The position numbers were made by a program, and so were the translations under genes. Below the pieces are notes generated by a model that was given only the letters and a program-made list of their open reading frames with translations, was not told where the DNA came from and did no database searches. From Streptomyces hyderabadensis (lineage in GTDB: Bacteria > Actinomycetota > Actinomycetes > Streptomycetales > Streptomycetaceae), in the NCBI RefSeq assembly GCF_020404845.1, contig NZ_JAIOJZ010000011.1, positions 101,477-165,476 of the forward strand: 64,000 nucleotides of DNA. Direction: 5' to 3'. The first letter of the stretch is position 1. Every line of letters begins with the position of its first letter. Positions 40,351 through 49,399 of this stretch are shown here, in pieces.

Positions 40351-41301
40351 GTGACACAGACACAGACACAGACACGGGCTCTGACCGGAGCGAAGGGCGT
40401 TGCCCGGACCCGGCCCCGGACCCGCAGAGCCGTCTCGCCGGGACGCGTCGCCGCCTGGGTGGTGCTCGTCGTCGCGCTGGTGGCGACCGTCTTCCCGTTC
40501 TACTGGATGGTCCGCACCGCCCTGACCCCGGCGGCCGACCTCTACTCCGACTCCACCGGGCTCGTCCCCCAGCACCCGACCACGATCAACTTCCTGCGGG
40601 TCCTGGGCCTGACCAGCCAGGAGGAGGCCATGGCCGCCGGCGGGTCGGGCGCGCAGGTGGACTTCCTGCGCTACCTGCTCAACTCCGTGGTCTACAGCGG
40701 TCTGATCGCCGTACTGCAGACGCTGTGCTGCGCCATGGCCGGCTACGCCTTTGCCAGGCTGCGCTTCCCCGGCCGCGACGCGGTGTTCGGCGTGCTGATC
40801 GCCGCGCTCATGGTGCCGCCGATCTTCACGGTCATGCCGAACTTCGTCCTGGTGAAGAACCTCGACTGGCTCAACACCTTCGCCGGCATGGTCGCGCCGA
40901 GTGTGCTGATGACGCCGTTCGCCATCTTCTTCCTGCGCCAGTTCTTCCTGTCGATCCCCCGCGAGGTGGAGGAGGCCGCGGTCCTCGACGGGGTGGGCGC
41001 CTGGGGCCTGTTCTGGCGGGTGGTGCTGCCCATGAGCCGCGGCCCGCTGCTGACCATCGGGCTCACCACCACCGTGTGGGCCTGGAAGGACTACCTGTGG
41101 CCGCTGCTGACCGGCCGGGACGAGGAGACCCGGGTGCTCACCGTGGCGCTCGGCATCTTCCAGCAGCAGTCGCCCAACACCTCGCCCGACTGGACGGGGC
41201 TGATGGCCGGCTCGACGCTGTCGGTGCTGCCCGTCCTGGTCCTGCTGATCCTGCTCGGCCGGCGTCTGGTCGAGTCGCTCAACTTCACCGGCGTCAAATA
41301 A
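40351..41301 (+). CDS. ABC sugar transporter permease 2
   Basis: The protein has 316 residues, GTG at 40351, with GAGGAGGCGGAC directly before it. It is a MalG/UgpE-type permease: six membrane segments and the EAA motif VEEAAVLDGVGAWGLFWRVVLPMSRGPLL. The N-terminus begins with a short (ACACAG)3 microsatellite encoding TQTQTQT. It pairs with permease 1 and ends 36 bases before the binding-protein gene. Confidence 0.93.
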   Translation: MTQTQTQTRALTGAKGVARTRPRTRRAVSPGRVAAWVVLVVALVATVFPFYWMVRTALTPAADLYSDSTGLVPQHPTTINFLRVLGLTSQEEAMAAGGSGAQVDFLRYLLNSVVYSGLIAVLQTLCCAMAGYAFARLRFPGRDAVFGVLIAALMVPPIFTVMPNFVLVKNLDWLNTFAGMVAPSVLMTPFAIFFLRQFFLSIPREVEEAAVLDGVGAWGLFWRVVLPMSRGPLLTIGLTTTVWAWKDYLWPLLTGRDEETRVLTVALGIFQQQSPNTSPDWTGLMAGSTLSVLPVLVLLILLGRRLVESLNFTGVK

Positions 41302-41337
41302 GCCCAGCACGCGGCACCAGCCAGAGAGGCCTCACCC

Positions 41338-42687
41338 ATGACATCCCTGCGCCAGCGCGTCGGCGCGGCCCTGCTGTGCCTGGCCGCCTCGGCCACCCTC
41401 GTCTCCTGCGGCAGCGACGACGACGCGGCCGACGGCTCCGTCACCCTCGACTACTGGCTGTGGGACGACCGGCAGCTGCCCGCCTACCAGGACTGCGCGG
41501 CCGCCTTCCACCGCGCCAACCCCCGCATCACCGTCGAGTTCACCCAGACCGCCTGGACCCAGTACTGGCAGAACCTCACCACCGAGCTGGTGTCCGGCGA
41601 CGCCCCGGACGTGTGGACGAACCAGTCCACCTACTCCGCGACCTACGTCTCCGGCGGCCAGGTCCTGGACCTCCAGCCCTATGTGGAGCGGGACCGGGTG
41701 GACCTCTCCGGCTACCAGGCCGGCCTCACCGAGCCCTGGGTCAAGGACGGCAAACGCTACGGCCTGCCGAAGGACTGGGACACGGTGGGGCTGGTCTACA
41801 ACACGGCGATGCTCGAGGAGCAGGGCATGGACGCCGGCCGGTTGGCGAAGCTGACCTGGAACCCCTCCGACGGCGGCACCCTGGAGCAGGTCATCGCCAG
41901 AGCGACGCTGGACGACAAGGGGCGCAACGGTCTCGACCCCGGCTTCGACAAGGACCACGTCGAGGTCTACGGCTTCCTGCCGGAGTGGGCCGACGGCTCC
42001 CAGGGGCAGAACGGCTGGGGCGAGTTCGCCGCCGCCAACGGCTTCCAGTACCTGGACAAGAACCCGTGGGGCACGCACTACCGCTACGACGATCCCAAGC
42101 TGGTCGAGACCATCTCCTGGTTCAAGCACCTGATCGACAAGGGGTACGCACCGCGCCTGGACCAGCAGTCGAAGATGGCCAACTCCGAGCTGCTCGCGGC
42201 CGGCAAGGGCGCCATGACGGTCGCGGGTTCCTACGCCATCTCCAGCTACACCGGTCCGAAGCTGAAGCAGCAGTTCGCCTTCGCGCCGATGCCGGTCGGT
42301 CCGGCCGGCCGCAAGAGCGCCGTCAACGGTCTCTCGGACGCCATCTGGGCGGGCAGCAAGCACAAGGAGGAGGCCTGGAAGTGGGTGAAGTTCCTGGCCT
42401 CGGCCGACTGCCAGAACCTGGTCGCGAAGCGGGCCGTGGTCTTCCCCGCGCTCAAGTCCGCCACCGAGAAGGCGCTCGCCGCCCACCGGGCCAGGGGCGA
42501 GGACGTCCATGTCTTCACCGACGCCGTCGCGGCGAAGGACGGCACGTTCCTGCTGCCCATCACCGAGCACGGCACCGAGATCGATCCCCTCGTCCAGGAC
42601 GCCATCCAGTCGGCGATCCTCGGTCAGACCTCGCCGCAAGATGCCCTGGAAGCGGCGAACGACAAGGTGAACGCCCTCTTCCGATAG
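41338..42687 (+). CDS. ABC sugar-binding lipoprotein
   Basis: The protein has 449 residues. The lipobox LVSC (C24) after a short signal peptide marks a lipoprotein. The rest follows the family 1 sugar-binding fold (VTLDYWLWDDRQLPAYQDCAAAFHRANPRITVEF; GDAPDVWTNQSTYSA; YGLPKDWDTVGLVYNTAMLEEQGMD). It is the receptor for the two permeases upstream. The alpha-galactosidase downstream suggests an alpha-galactoside (melibiose or raffinose type) ligand, but this is inference. Confidence 0.93.
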   Translation: MTSLRQRVGAALLCLAASATLVSCGSDDDAADGSVTLDYWLWDDRQLPAYQDCAAAFHRANPRITVEFTQTAWTQYWQNLTTELVSGDAPDVWTNQSTYSATYVSGGQVLDLQPYVERDRVDLSGYQAGLTEPWVKDGKRYGLPKDWDTVGLVYNTAMLEEQGMDAGRLAKLTWNPSDGGTLEQVIARATLDDKGRNGLDPGFDKDHVEVYGFLPEWADGSQGQNGWGEFAAANGFQYLDKNPWGTHYRYDDPKLVETISWFKHLIDKGYAPRLDQQSKMANSELLAAGKGAMTVAGSYAISSYTGPKLKQQFAFAPMPVGPAGRKSAVNGLSDAIWAGSKHKEEAWKWVKFLASADCQNLVAKRAVVFPALKSATEKALAAHRARGEDVHVFTDAVAAKDGTFLLPITEHGTEIDPLVQDAIQSAILGQTSPQDALEAANDKVNALFR

Positions 42688-42755
42688 CCGTCCCGACCCG
42701 CCCGGCGCGGGCGTTCACCCGGCGCACCACCACCCACCGCAACGCAAGGAGACAC

Positions 42756-44255
42756 ATGGCCCGGCTCGTTGACCTCGGCGACCGCGACTTCGCCGTCGAG
42801 GTCGAAGGCGAAGCCCCACCTCAGCCCGTCGACGGCGGTCTGCTGCTGCCGCCCGGCCGGGTGGCCCTGCTGCACGGTCTCGGCGACGCGCTGTTCTACC
42901 GTCACGGCCACAACTCCTGGAGCCCGTGCGGCTGGCGCCGGCTCTCCGCCGAACCGCTGCGCATCGAGAGCCCCGAGCGCCGGCTGACGGCGGACGACCC
43001 CGTGTGGGACGATCCCGCGCGTCACCACTCCTCCGCCGTCGCCGCCCTGCAGGGCGCGGACGGCCGGGTGCTGCTGCTCGGCGCGCTCGGACTCGACGTA
43101 CCCCGGCTGTCGGCTGACCGGGACACGCTCGCCGGGTGGTACGAGCGCGCGGGTGCCCCCTGGTTCCTCGCCTACGGCGACGAGGACACGGTCTTCACGG
43201 ACTACGCCCGCCATCTCGGCGCACACATGGGACGCGGCAGCGGACGCGCCGGCAACGTGTGGTGCAGCTGGTACGCCTACTACGAGAACATCACCGAGGC
43301 ACGGCTCGCCGAGGACATCGCCGCCCTGCGCGGTCTGCCCTTCGACGTCGTCCAGGTCGACGACGGCTGGGAGGAGGCGGTGGGCGACTGGGAGGCCAAC
43401 GCCAAGTTCCCCGCCGGGATGCGGGCCCTGGCCGGGCGGATCGCCGACGCGGGTCTGCGGCCCGGGCTCTGGCTCGCGCCGTTCATCGTCCACCCCGCCT
43501 CGCGCACCGCCCGGGAGCGGCCCGAGCTGCTGCTGCGCGGCGACGACGGGGCCCCCGTGGTCGCCGGTCACAACTGGGGCACCGGATACTGGGCGCTCGA
43601 CCTCACCTCCCCCGCCGCGCAGGAGCACCTGCGGGGGATCGTTCACCGGGTCGTCGGGGAGTGGGGCTTCACCTATCTCAAGCTCGACTTCCTGCAGGCC
43701 GGGGCGGTGCCCGGCGCCCGGTCGGCGGACGTCGGCCGCGAGGAGGCGTACCGCACCGGGCTGCGGATCATCCGCGAGGCGGCGGGCCCCGACGTGTACC
43801 TGCTCGCCAGCGGGGCGCCGTTGCTGCCGTCGCTGGGCCTGGCCGACGGGGTGCGCAGCGGCCCGGACGTCGCCCCCATGTGGGAGCACTACGCCACCCA
43901 GGACCCCTCTGACGCGCTGGCCCGCAACGCCGTCGTCAACACGGTGCACCGGCTCTGGCAGAAGCCGCTCCTGGAGGTGGACCCGGACGTGGTGTACTTC
44001 CGCAGCCGCCTCAACCTGCTCACCGAACAGCAGCAGCGGTGGCTGCGCGATCTCGCCGACGTGTGCGGGTTCCGGGCGGTCTCGGACCCGCCGGGGTGGC
44101 TGCGCCCCGAGGAGCTGCGAGCGATGACCGCCTATCTGGAGGCACGACCGGTGGTGGACAGGCTCGGCCGGTACCGCTTCGCCCTCGACGGACGGGAGGT
44201 CGATCTCACCCCGGCCGTCTCCCCGGAGACGGAACAGCGGTATCCGATCGCCTGA
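42756..44255 (+). CDS. GH36-type alpha-galactosidase
   Basis: The protein has 499 residues, ATG at 42756 after AAGGAGACAC. The TIM barrel contains VVQVDDGWEEAVGDWEANAKFPAGM, GLWLAPFIVHPASR, the nucleophile Asp in FTYLKLDFLQAG and the acid/base Asp in VRSGPDVAPMW, all typical of clan GH-D alpha-galactosidases. It has no signal peptide, so it works in the cytoplasm on imported oligosaccharides and releases galactose. It is the fourth gene of the uptake operon. Confidence 0.9.
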   Translation: MARLVDLGDRDFAVEVEGEAPPQPVDGGLLLPPGRVALLHGLGDALFYRHGHNSWSPCGWRRLSAEPLRIESPERRLTADDPVWDDPARHHSSAVAALQGADGRVLLLGALGLDVPRLSADRDTLAGWYERAGAPWFLAYGDEDTVFTDYARHLGAHMGRGSGRAGNVWCSWYAYYENITEARLAEDIAALRGLPFDVVQVDDGWEEAVGDWEANAKFPAGMRALAGRIADAGLRPGLWLAPFIVHPASRTARERPELLLRGDDGAPVVAGHNWGTGYWALDLTSPAAQEHLRGIVHRVVGEWGFTYLKLDFLQAGAVPGARSADVGREEAYRTGLRIIREAAGPDVYLLASGAPLLPSLGLADGVRSGPDVAPMWEHYATQDPSDALARNAVVNTVHRLWQKPLLEVDPDVVYFRSRLNLLTEQQQRWLRDLADVCGFRAVSDPPGWLRPEELRAMTAYLEARPVVDRLGRYRFALDGREVDLTPAVSPETEQRYPIA

Positions 44256-44283
44256 CCTCCGGCACGAACGCGTCCGCCGAACC

Positions 44284-44297
44284 GAGTTAGTAAACTC
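44284..44297. promoter_or_regulatory. Candidate ROK operator
   Basis: GAGTT-AGTA-AACTC is a perfect dyad with AT-rich centre, 53 bases upstream of the ROK start. Similar TTAGT...ACTAA-like sequences are bound by other Streptomyces ROK repressors. Confidence 0.6.
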
Positions 44298-44349
44298 CTC
44301 AGCATTATCCAGCGGCGCGCACGGCAACCCTCGCAGGGAGTGACCAAGC

Positions 44350-45507
44350 ATGGCGACGACCGGAACAGATCTGTCCCGGATGCGCGAGATGAACCAGCTG
44401 ACCATCGTGTGGGCGCTGCGCGGCAACCCCCCGTCGACGGTCACCGAACTCGCGGGCCGGGCCGGTCTGTCGCGTCCCGCCGTGGACGTACTGGTGCAGG
44501 CGCTGGTCGCCGAGGGCTGGGCGGAGGTGCAGGAGCCCGGGGCCGGCAGCGTGGTGGGGCGCCCCGCCCGCCGGTACCGGTTCCGGGCCGACGCCGGCCA
44601 TGTGCTCGGCATCGACGTCGGTGTGCACAAGGTGCTGGCGGTCCTCAGCGACCTGGAGGGCAACCTCGTACGGACGCTGCGCCGGCCGGTCGACCCCGAC
44701 GCGCCGCCCGCGGCACGGCTGGCGGAGGTCGACGGGGTGATCGACGACGTGCTCCGGGCGACCGGCAAGACACCGGACGACGTCTGGGCGCTGACGGTCG
44801 GGGTGACCGGCCCGGTCGACGCCGCGGGGCGGACCAGCCTGTCCACTCCGCTGCCCGGCTGGACCGAGGCCGATCCGGTCGCCCACCTGGCGACCCGCTT
44901 CTCCTGCCCGGTCCGGGTGGAGAACGACTGCAAGCTGTCCGCCGTGGCCGAGCGCTGGAAGGGGGTGGCACAGGACGCCGACGACATCGTCTTCCTCCTC
45001 GCCGGACTGCGCACCGGCGCCGGTCTGATCCTGGACGGCACCCTGCGCCGTGGCCACGGCGGCGCCGCGGGGGAGATCGGCGCCCTCAAGGCGGTGCGCT
45101 GGCTCACGGCTCCGGACCACCTCCAGTCCTGCCCGGGGATCCCGGCCACGGCCGCCCCGGGCGAGGCCGCCGCGTGGGTCTTCCAGGCGGCCCGGGACGG
45201 CGACCGCGAGGCCAGGACCGCGGTGCGCCGCTACACCCGCGACCTCGCGGTGGGGGTGGCCGCGCTGGTGCTGACCCTGGACCCGCAGGTCGTCGTCTAC
45301 GGCGGCGGCTTCTCGCGCTCCGCCGACGTGGTCCTCGAACCGCTGCGCCGCGAACTGACCAAGCACTGCCTGCGCCTGCCGGAACTGCGCGCCTCCACGC
45401 TCGGCGACGAGAGCGTCGCCCTGGGCGCGGTGCGCCTGGCGCTGGACGAGGTCGACGACCGGCTGCTGGGCGACGGGCTCTCGGCGCCGGCCGCACCACG
45501 CCGATAG
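44350..45507 (+). CDS. ROK-family transcriptional regulator
   Basis: The protein has 385 residues. The N-terminal winged helix (MREMNQLTIVWALRGNPPSTVTELAGRAGLSRPAVDVLVQALVAEGW) is followed by the ROK sugar-kinase-like core (GHVLGIDVGVHKVLAVLSDLEGN; RVENDCKLSAVAERWKG; GHGGAAGEIGAL). The ROK zinc motif CxCGxxGC is missing. This favours a regulator over a glucokinase. It most likely controls the permease-binding protein-galactosidase operon and itself through the dyad at 44284. Confidence 0.92.
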   Translation: MATTGTDLSRMREMNQLTIVWALRGNPPSTVTELAGRAGLSRPAVDVLVQALVAEGWAEVQEPGAGSVVGRPARRYRFRADAGHVLGIDVGVHKVLAVLSDLEGNLVRTLRRPVDPDAPPAARLAEVDGVIDDVLRATGKTPDDVWALTVGVTGPVDAAGRTSLSTPLPGWTEADPVAHLATRFSCPVRVENDCKLSAVAERWKGVAQDADDIVFLLAGLRTGAGLILDGTLRRGHGGAAGEIGALKAVRWLTAPDHLQSCPGIPATAAPGEAAAWVFQAARDGDREARTAVRRYTRDLAVGVAALVLTLDPQVVVYGGGFSRSADVVLEPLRRELTKHCLRLPELRASTLGDESVALGAVRLALDEVDDRLLGDGLSAPAAPRR

Positions 45508-45516
45508 GCACCCGGC

Positions 45517-45539
45517 ACACCGGAGCCGGGGCCCGGTGT
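45517..45539 (+). terminator. Hairpin between ROK and dehydrogenase genes
   Basis: Arms ACACCGG and CCGGTGT surround a 9-base loop, right after the ROK stop codon. Attenuator or weak terminator. Confidence 0.45.
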
Positions 45540-45607
45540 ACCGCTCCGGCACGCCCGAACACCGCATATCCACCACTCCTCCCCTGCCGGGAACGAAGGG
45601 ACAGCAC

Positions 45608-46855
45608 GTGAGCCACCGTGACCAGACAGCGATGCCGGAGCTGCGCGTCGGCGTGATCGGCGTCGGCCAGCGCGCACCCGTGGCCGCGCTGGCGAACCGT
45701 CCCGGCGTCGCCCGGGTCGTCTCCTGCGCCGATCCGGATCCGCGGGGCCGGGACGACGCCAGGGCCCTGTTCGGACCGGACGTGGCGCTGCACGAGCACT
45801 ACGAGAAGATGGCCGACGACGAGCTGGACGCCGTGTTCGTCCTCACGCCGGACCATGTGCACACGCGGCCCGCGCTGTTCTTCCTGGCCGCCGGGGTCCC
45901 GGTGTTCGTGGAGAAGCCGCTGGCGATCACCGTCGAGGACTGCGACGCGCTGCTCCAGGCCGCCCACGACTCCGGCACCCGCCTGTACGTGGGTCACAAC
46001 CTGCGCCATCTCCCGGTGCTGCGGCGGATGCGCGAGCTGATCGACGACGGCGCGATAGGGCGGGTGCGGGCCGTGTGGTGCCGGCACTTCGTCGGGCACG
46101 GCGGGGACTACTACTTCAAGGACTGGCACGCCGAGCGGGCCAACACCACCGGGCTGCTCCTGCAGAAGGGCGCCCACGACCTCGACGTGATCCACTGGCT
46201 CGCCGGGGGCTACTCCAGGAACGTGGTCGCGCAGGGCGCCCTGGCGGTGTACGGCGACAACCCGCGGCGCGGGGCCGGCGACCCGGCCCCGGCGGGCGGG
46301 CGCATGCCCGACTGGTTCGACCCGGAGGTCTGGCCGCCGTCCGCGTTGCGGGAACTGAATCCCGTCGTCGACGTCGAGGACATCAGCATGATGCTGACCC
46401 GCCTGGACAACGGCGTGCTCGCCAGCTACCAGCAGTGCCACTTCACGCCGGACTACTGGCGCAACTACACCGTCATCGGGGACGAGGGCCGCCTGGAGAA
46501 CTTCGGGGACGGCATGGAGGGCGACCCCGCGACGATCCAGGTGTGGAACCGGCACCGCTCCGGCTACCGGCGCGACGCCGACCTCACCGTCCCCGTCCCC
46601 ACGCCGTCCCAGGACGACCACGGCGGCGCGGACCGGGCGCTGGTCGACGAGTTCCTGCGCTTCGCCGCCGCCGGCGGCCCCACGGACACCTCGCCGGTGG
46701 CCGCGCGCGAGGCGGTCGCCGCCGCGGTCGCCGCGACGACCTCGCTGCGCTCGGGCGGCACCCCGGTCGACGTACGCCCGCCGTCGGCGGCGATCGTCGA
46801 CCACTTCCGGCAGCACCAGCCCGCACGGCCCGCGGGCCGGGGGCCGCGGAGCTGA
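45608..46855 (+). CDS. Gfo/Idh/MocA-family dehydrogenase
   Basis: The protein has 415 residues, GTG at 45608 with AAGGGA upstream; an earlier in-frame ATG lies inside the hairpin region. The Rossmann start is LRVGVIGVGQRAPVAAL; EKPLAIT gives the conserved EKP motif and GHNLRHLPVLRRMRELIDDGAIG continues the fold. It is a cytoplasmic NAD(P)-dependent sugar or inositol dehydrogenase. Placement after the ROK gene suggests it processes a sugar from the same uptake system. Confidence 0.92.
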   Translation: MSHRDQTAMPELRVGVIGVGQRAPVAALANRPGVARVVSCADPDPRGRDDARALFGPDVALHEHYEKMADDELDAVFVLTPDHVHTRPALFFLAAGVPVFVEKPLAITVEDCDALLQAAHDSGTRLYVGHNLRHLPVLRRMRELIDDGAIGRVRAVWCRHFVGHGGDYYFKDWHAERANTTGLLLQKGAHDLDVIHWLAGGYSRNVVAQGALAVYGDNPRRGAGDPAPAGGRMPDWFDPEVWPPSALRELNPVVDVEDISMMLTRLDNGVLASYQQCHFTPDYWRNYTVIGDEGRLENFGDGMEGDPATIQVWNRHRSGYRRDADLTVPVPTPSQDDHGGADRALVDEFLRFAAAGGPTDTSPVAAREAVAAAVAATTSLRSGGTPVDVRPPSAAIVDHFRQHQPARPAGRGPRS

Positions 46856-47161
46856 CCCGCGCGGCGCACGCGAACGCGCCGGCCCGGCCTCCCCCTCCGG
46901 GCCTTCGGGGCGGTCGCCCGCGGTCCGACGCGGGCGCTGTTCCGCGCGCGGGCCGGCAGCGGCCGCTACCACCCGGACGCCCGAGCAGGTCCACGGCTTC
47001 CTCGCACAGTCGGCCGGTCCGGCACCTGTCGCTCACCGGCGCACCGGTGTACGGTCTCGGCTCGAAGCCTTTGGGAGCGCTCCCATAATGCACCCCATCC
47101 CATCCCGTCGCGCCCCATCGCGCTCCTATTGTCATGCTCGCGTCATCGAGGGAGGAATCCG
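46856..47161 (+). other. 306-base upstream region of the cellulase gene
   Basis: Apart from the CebR box and the promoter and ribosome-binding sequence, no ORF with normal codon usage is seen. The first 150 bases are a GC-rich stretch with many short inverted repeats, which could form the terminator of the dehydrogenase gene. Confidence 0.6.
47072..47085. promoter_or_regulatory. CebR-type operator
   Basis: TGGGAGCGCTCCCA is a perfect 14-base palindrome identical to the consensus operator of CebR, the LacI-family cellobiose repressor of Streptomyces. It lies 77 bases upstream of the cellulase start. No cebR gene is in this window. Confidence 0.9.
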
Positions 47162-48547
47162 GTGAAACGACTTCTGGCTCTGCTCACGGCCGTCGCATCG
47201 GCCATCGGCCTCGCAGCACTCGCCGGACCACCGGCACAGGCCGCGACCGGCTGCAAGGCCGAATACACCGTCACCAGCCAGTGGGAGGGCGGCTTCCAGG
47301 CAGGGGTGAAGATCACGAACCTGGGTGATCCCGTCAGCGGATGGACGCTCCGGTTCACGCTGCCGGACGCCGGACAGAAGGTCGTCCAGGGGTGGAACGC
47401 GTCCTGGTCACAGTCCGGTTCCACGGTCTCCGCCCAAGGCGTCGACTGGAACCGCACGCTGTCCACCGGCGCGTCGGCCGACCTGGGCTTCGTGGGGTCC
47501 TTCACCGGCGCCAACCCGGCGCCCACGTCCTTCGCGCTCAACGGCGTGACCTGCACCGGTTCCGTCACCGAGCCGCCGACGGATCCCCCGACCGACCCGC
47601 CCGCGGCCGGCACCCCGGCCGCCGTCAACGGACAACTGCACGTCTGCGGCGTACATCTGTGCAACCAGTACGACCGTCCGGTACAGCTCCGCGGCATGAG
47701 CACGCACGGCATCCAGTGGTTCGGCCCCTGCTACAGCGACGCGTCCCTGGACGCACTGGCACAGGACTGGAAGTCGGACCTGCTGCGCATCGCCATGTAC
47801 GTGCAGGAGGACGGCTACGAGACCGACCCGGCGGGCTTCACCGGCCGGGTGAACACCCTGGTCGACATGGCCGAGGCCCGCGGCATGTACGCGGTGATCG
47901 ACTTCCACACGCTGACCCCGGGCGACCCCAACTACAACCTCGACCGCGCCAAGACCTTCTTCTCCTCCGTGGCCGCCCGCAACGCGGACAAGAAGAACGT
48001 GATCTACGAGATCGCCAACGAGCCCAACGGCGTGAGCTGGACGGCCGTCAAGAGCTACGCCGAGCAGGTCATCCCGGTGATCCGGGCCGCCGACCCGGAC
48101 GCCGTCGTCATCGTCGGCACCCGCGGCTGGTCCTCGCTGGGCGTCTCGGACGGCGCCGACGAGAGCGAGGTGGTCGCCAACCCCGTGAACGCGACCAACA
48201 TCATGTACGCCTTCCACTTCTACGCCGCGAGCCACAAGGACGCCTACCGCGCGACGGTGAGCCGGGCGGCCGCGCAACTTCCGCTGTTCGTCTCCGAGTT
48301 CGGCACGGTGAGCGCCACCGGCGGCGGGGCGGTGGACCGTACGAGCAGCATCGCGTGGCTGGACCTGCTCGACCAGTTGAAGATCAGCTACGCGAACTGG
48401 ACGTACTCGGACGCCGACGAGGGCAGCGCGGCGTTCAAGCCGGGCACCTGCGAGGGCACCGACTACGGCAGCAGCGGCGTGCTGACCGAGTCCGGGGCTC
48501 TGCTGAAGAGCCGGATCAGCACCGCCGACAACTTCCCGACGAGCTGA
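47162..48547 (+). CDS. Secreted endoglucanase, CBM2-GH5
   Basis: The protein has 461 residues, GTG at 47162, with GAGGGAGGAATCCG upstream. A signal peptide (residues 1-28) is followed by a family 2 carbohydrate-binding module (CKAEYTVTSQWEGGFQAGVKITNLG, W and C conserved), a Pro/Thr linker (PPTDPPTDPP) and a GH5 catalytic domain. Landmarks are acid/base Glu in VIYEIANEPNGV and nucleophile Glu in LPLFVSEFGTV. It cleaves beta-1,4-glucan outside the cell. The CebR box means cellobiose induces it. Confidence 0.95.
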   Translation: MKRLLALLTAVASAIGLAALAGPPAQAATGCKAEYTVTSQWEGGFQAGVKITNLGDPVSGWTLRFTLPDAGQKVVQGWNASWSQSGSTVSAQGVDWNRTLSTGASADLGFVGSFTGANPAPTSFALNGVTCTGSVTEPPTDPPTDPPAAGTPAAVNGQLHVCGVHLCNQYDRPVQLRGMSTHGIQWFGPCYSDASLDALAQDWKSDLLRIAMYVQEDGYETDPAGFTGRVNTLVDMAEARGMYAVIDFHTLTPGDPNYNLDRAKTFFSSVAARNADKKNVIYEIANEPNGVSWTAVKSYAEQVIPVIRAADPDAVVIVGTRGWSSLGVSDGADESEVVANPVNATNIMYAFHFYAASHKDAYRATVSRAAAQLPLFVSEFGTVSATGGGAVDRTSSIAWLDLLDQLKISYANWTYSDADEGSAAFKPGTCEGTDYGSSGVLTESGALLKSRISTADNFPTS

Positions 48548-48577
48548 CCCCGGCCGGGGCCCCGGAACCGGCCGGGG
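48548..48577 (+). terminator. Terminator hairpin after cellulase
   Basis: Arms CCCCGGCC and GGCCGGGG, 14-base loop, directly after the cellulase stop codon. Confidence 0.55.
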
Positions 48578-48670
48578 CCCCGCGCGAATTGACTGATTGA
48601 CGGCGGCGCCCCGTGGGCAGGGAGGCAGGTGTCATGAACACGACTCCTCTCCCCCACAAGGAGGTCGAGC

Positions 48671-49246
48671 ATGCACGTCCGCACACTGACCGGGCACCTC
48701 GCCGTGGCCGCACTGCTGTCGTTGCCGCTGCTGAGCGGCGAGGCCGTGGCCGCGGTCCCGTCGGCCGACGCCGCCGGCGTCCCGGCCGCGGCCCGGGTCC
48801 TCACCTACGACGCGAGCGGCTCCGCCGAGTTCAGGGCCGCGGTCGACCGGGGCGCGGCGATCTGGAACGAGAGCGTCGAGGGCGCGGAACTGCGTCCGGC
48901 CACGGCCGGGCAGCGGGCCAACATCCGCGTCCTGGCCGACGACGGCTGGCCGCGGGCGCTCACCACCTCCCTGGGCAACGGCACCGTCTGGATCGGCCGT
49001 CAGGCGGTGGACCAGGGCTACGACACGGTTCGTATCTCGTCCCACGAACTCGGCCACATCCTGGGACTGCCGGATCGCAAGCCGGGACCGTGCTCCAGCC
49101 TGATGTCGGGCTCCACTGCGGGCACTGCGTGCACGAACCCGTACCCGAACGCGGCGGAGAAGGCGGAGGTCGAGGACAACTTCGGTGAGGCGGCCGGTTC
49201 GCCGTCGGCGGTCGCGGAACGGGTGCCCGTACTCGTCGAGGACTGA
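48671..49246 (+). CDS. Snapalysin-type zinc metalloprotease
   Basis: The protein has 191 residues, ATG at 48671 with AAGGAGG upstream. A signal peptide (about residues 1-28) and short propeptide precede a small metzincin-like protease with HELGHILGLPD at residues 125-135, the HExxHxxGxxD zinc motif of snapalysins, where Asp replaces the third His. Family members are small milk-hydrolysing secreted proteases. No divergent LysR activator, which usually accompanies snpA, is found here. Confidence 0.93.
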   Translation: MHVRTLTGHLAVAALLSLPLLSGEAVAAVPSADAAGVPAAARVLTYDASGSAEFRAAVDRGAAIWNESVEGAELRPATAGQRANIRVLADDGWPRALTTSLGNGTVWIGRQAVDQGYDTVRISSHELGHILGLPDRKPGPCSSLMSGSTAGTACTNPYPNAAEKAEVEDNFGEAAGSPSAVAERVPVLVED

Positions 49247-49399
49247 CCGGACGGGGCCGCCGGGGTGCGCCGTGCGTGGAAGCCGTGAAGAATCCGAGCA
49301 CACTTCCGGGAGGTCAGACCCCCGGCGGAAGACTCGGGGCACTCGCTCGGCGCACCGAACAGGCGGAGCGCCGACCCAGTGTTGGGAGACCGATCGACC

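Noticed and set aside
40354..40372. ACACAG microsatellite at the start of permease 2
   Set aside because: Only three copies, coding TQTQTQT. Too short to claim phase variation, although a slippage would shift the frame.
40725..44255. 1176-codon continuous frame through permease 2, the binding protein and alpha-galactosidase
   Set aside because: Only the last 499 codons (from 42756) are a real protein. The rest is an out-of-frame reading of two genes with strong domain signatures.
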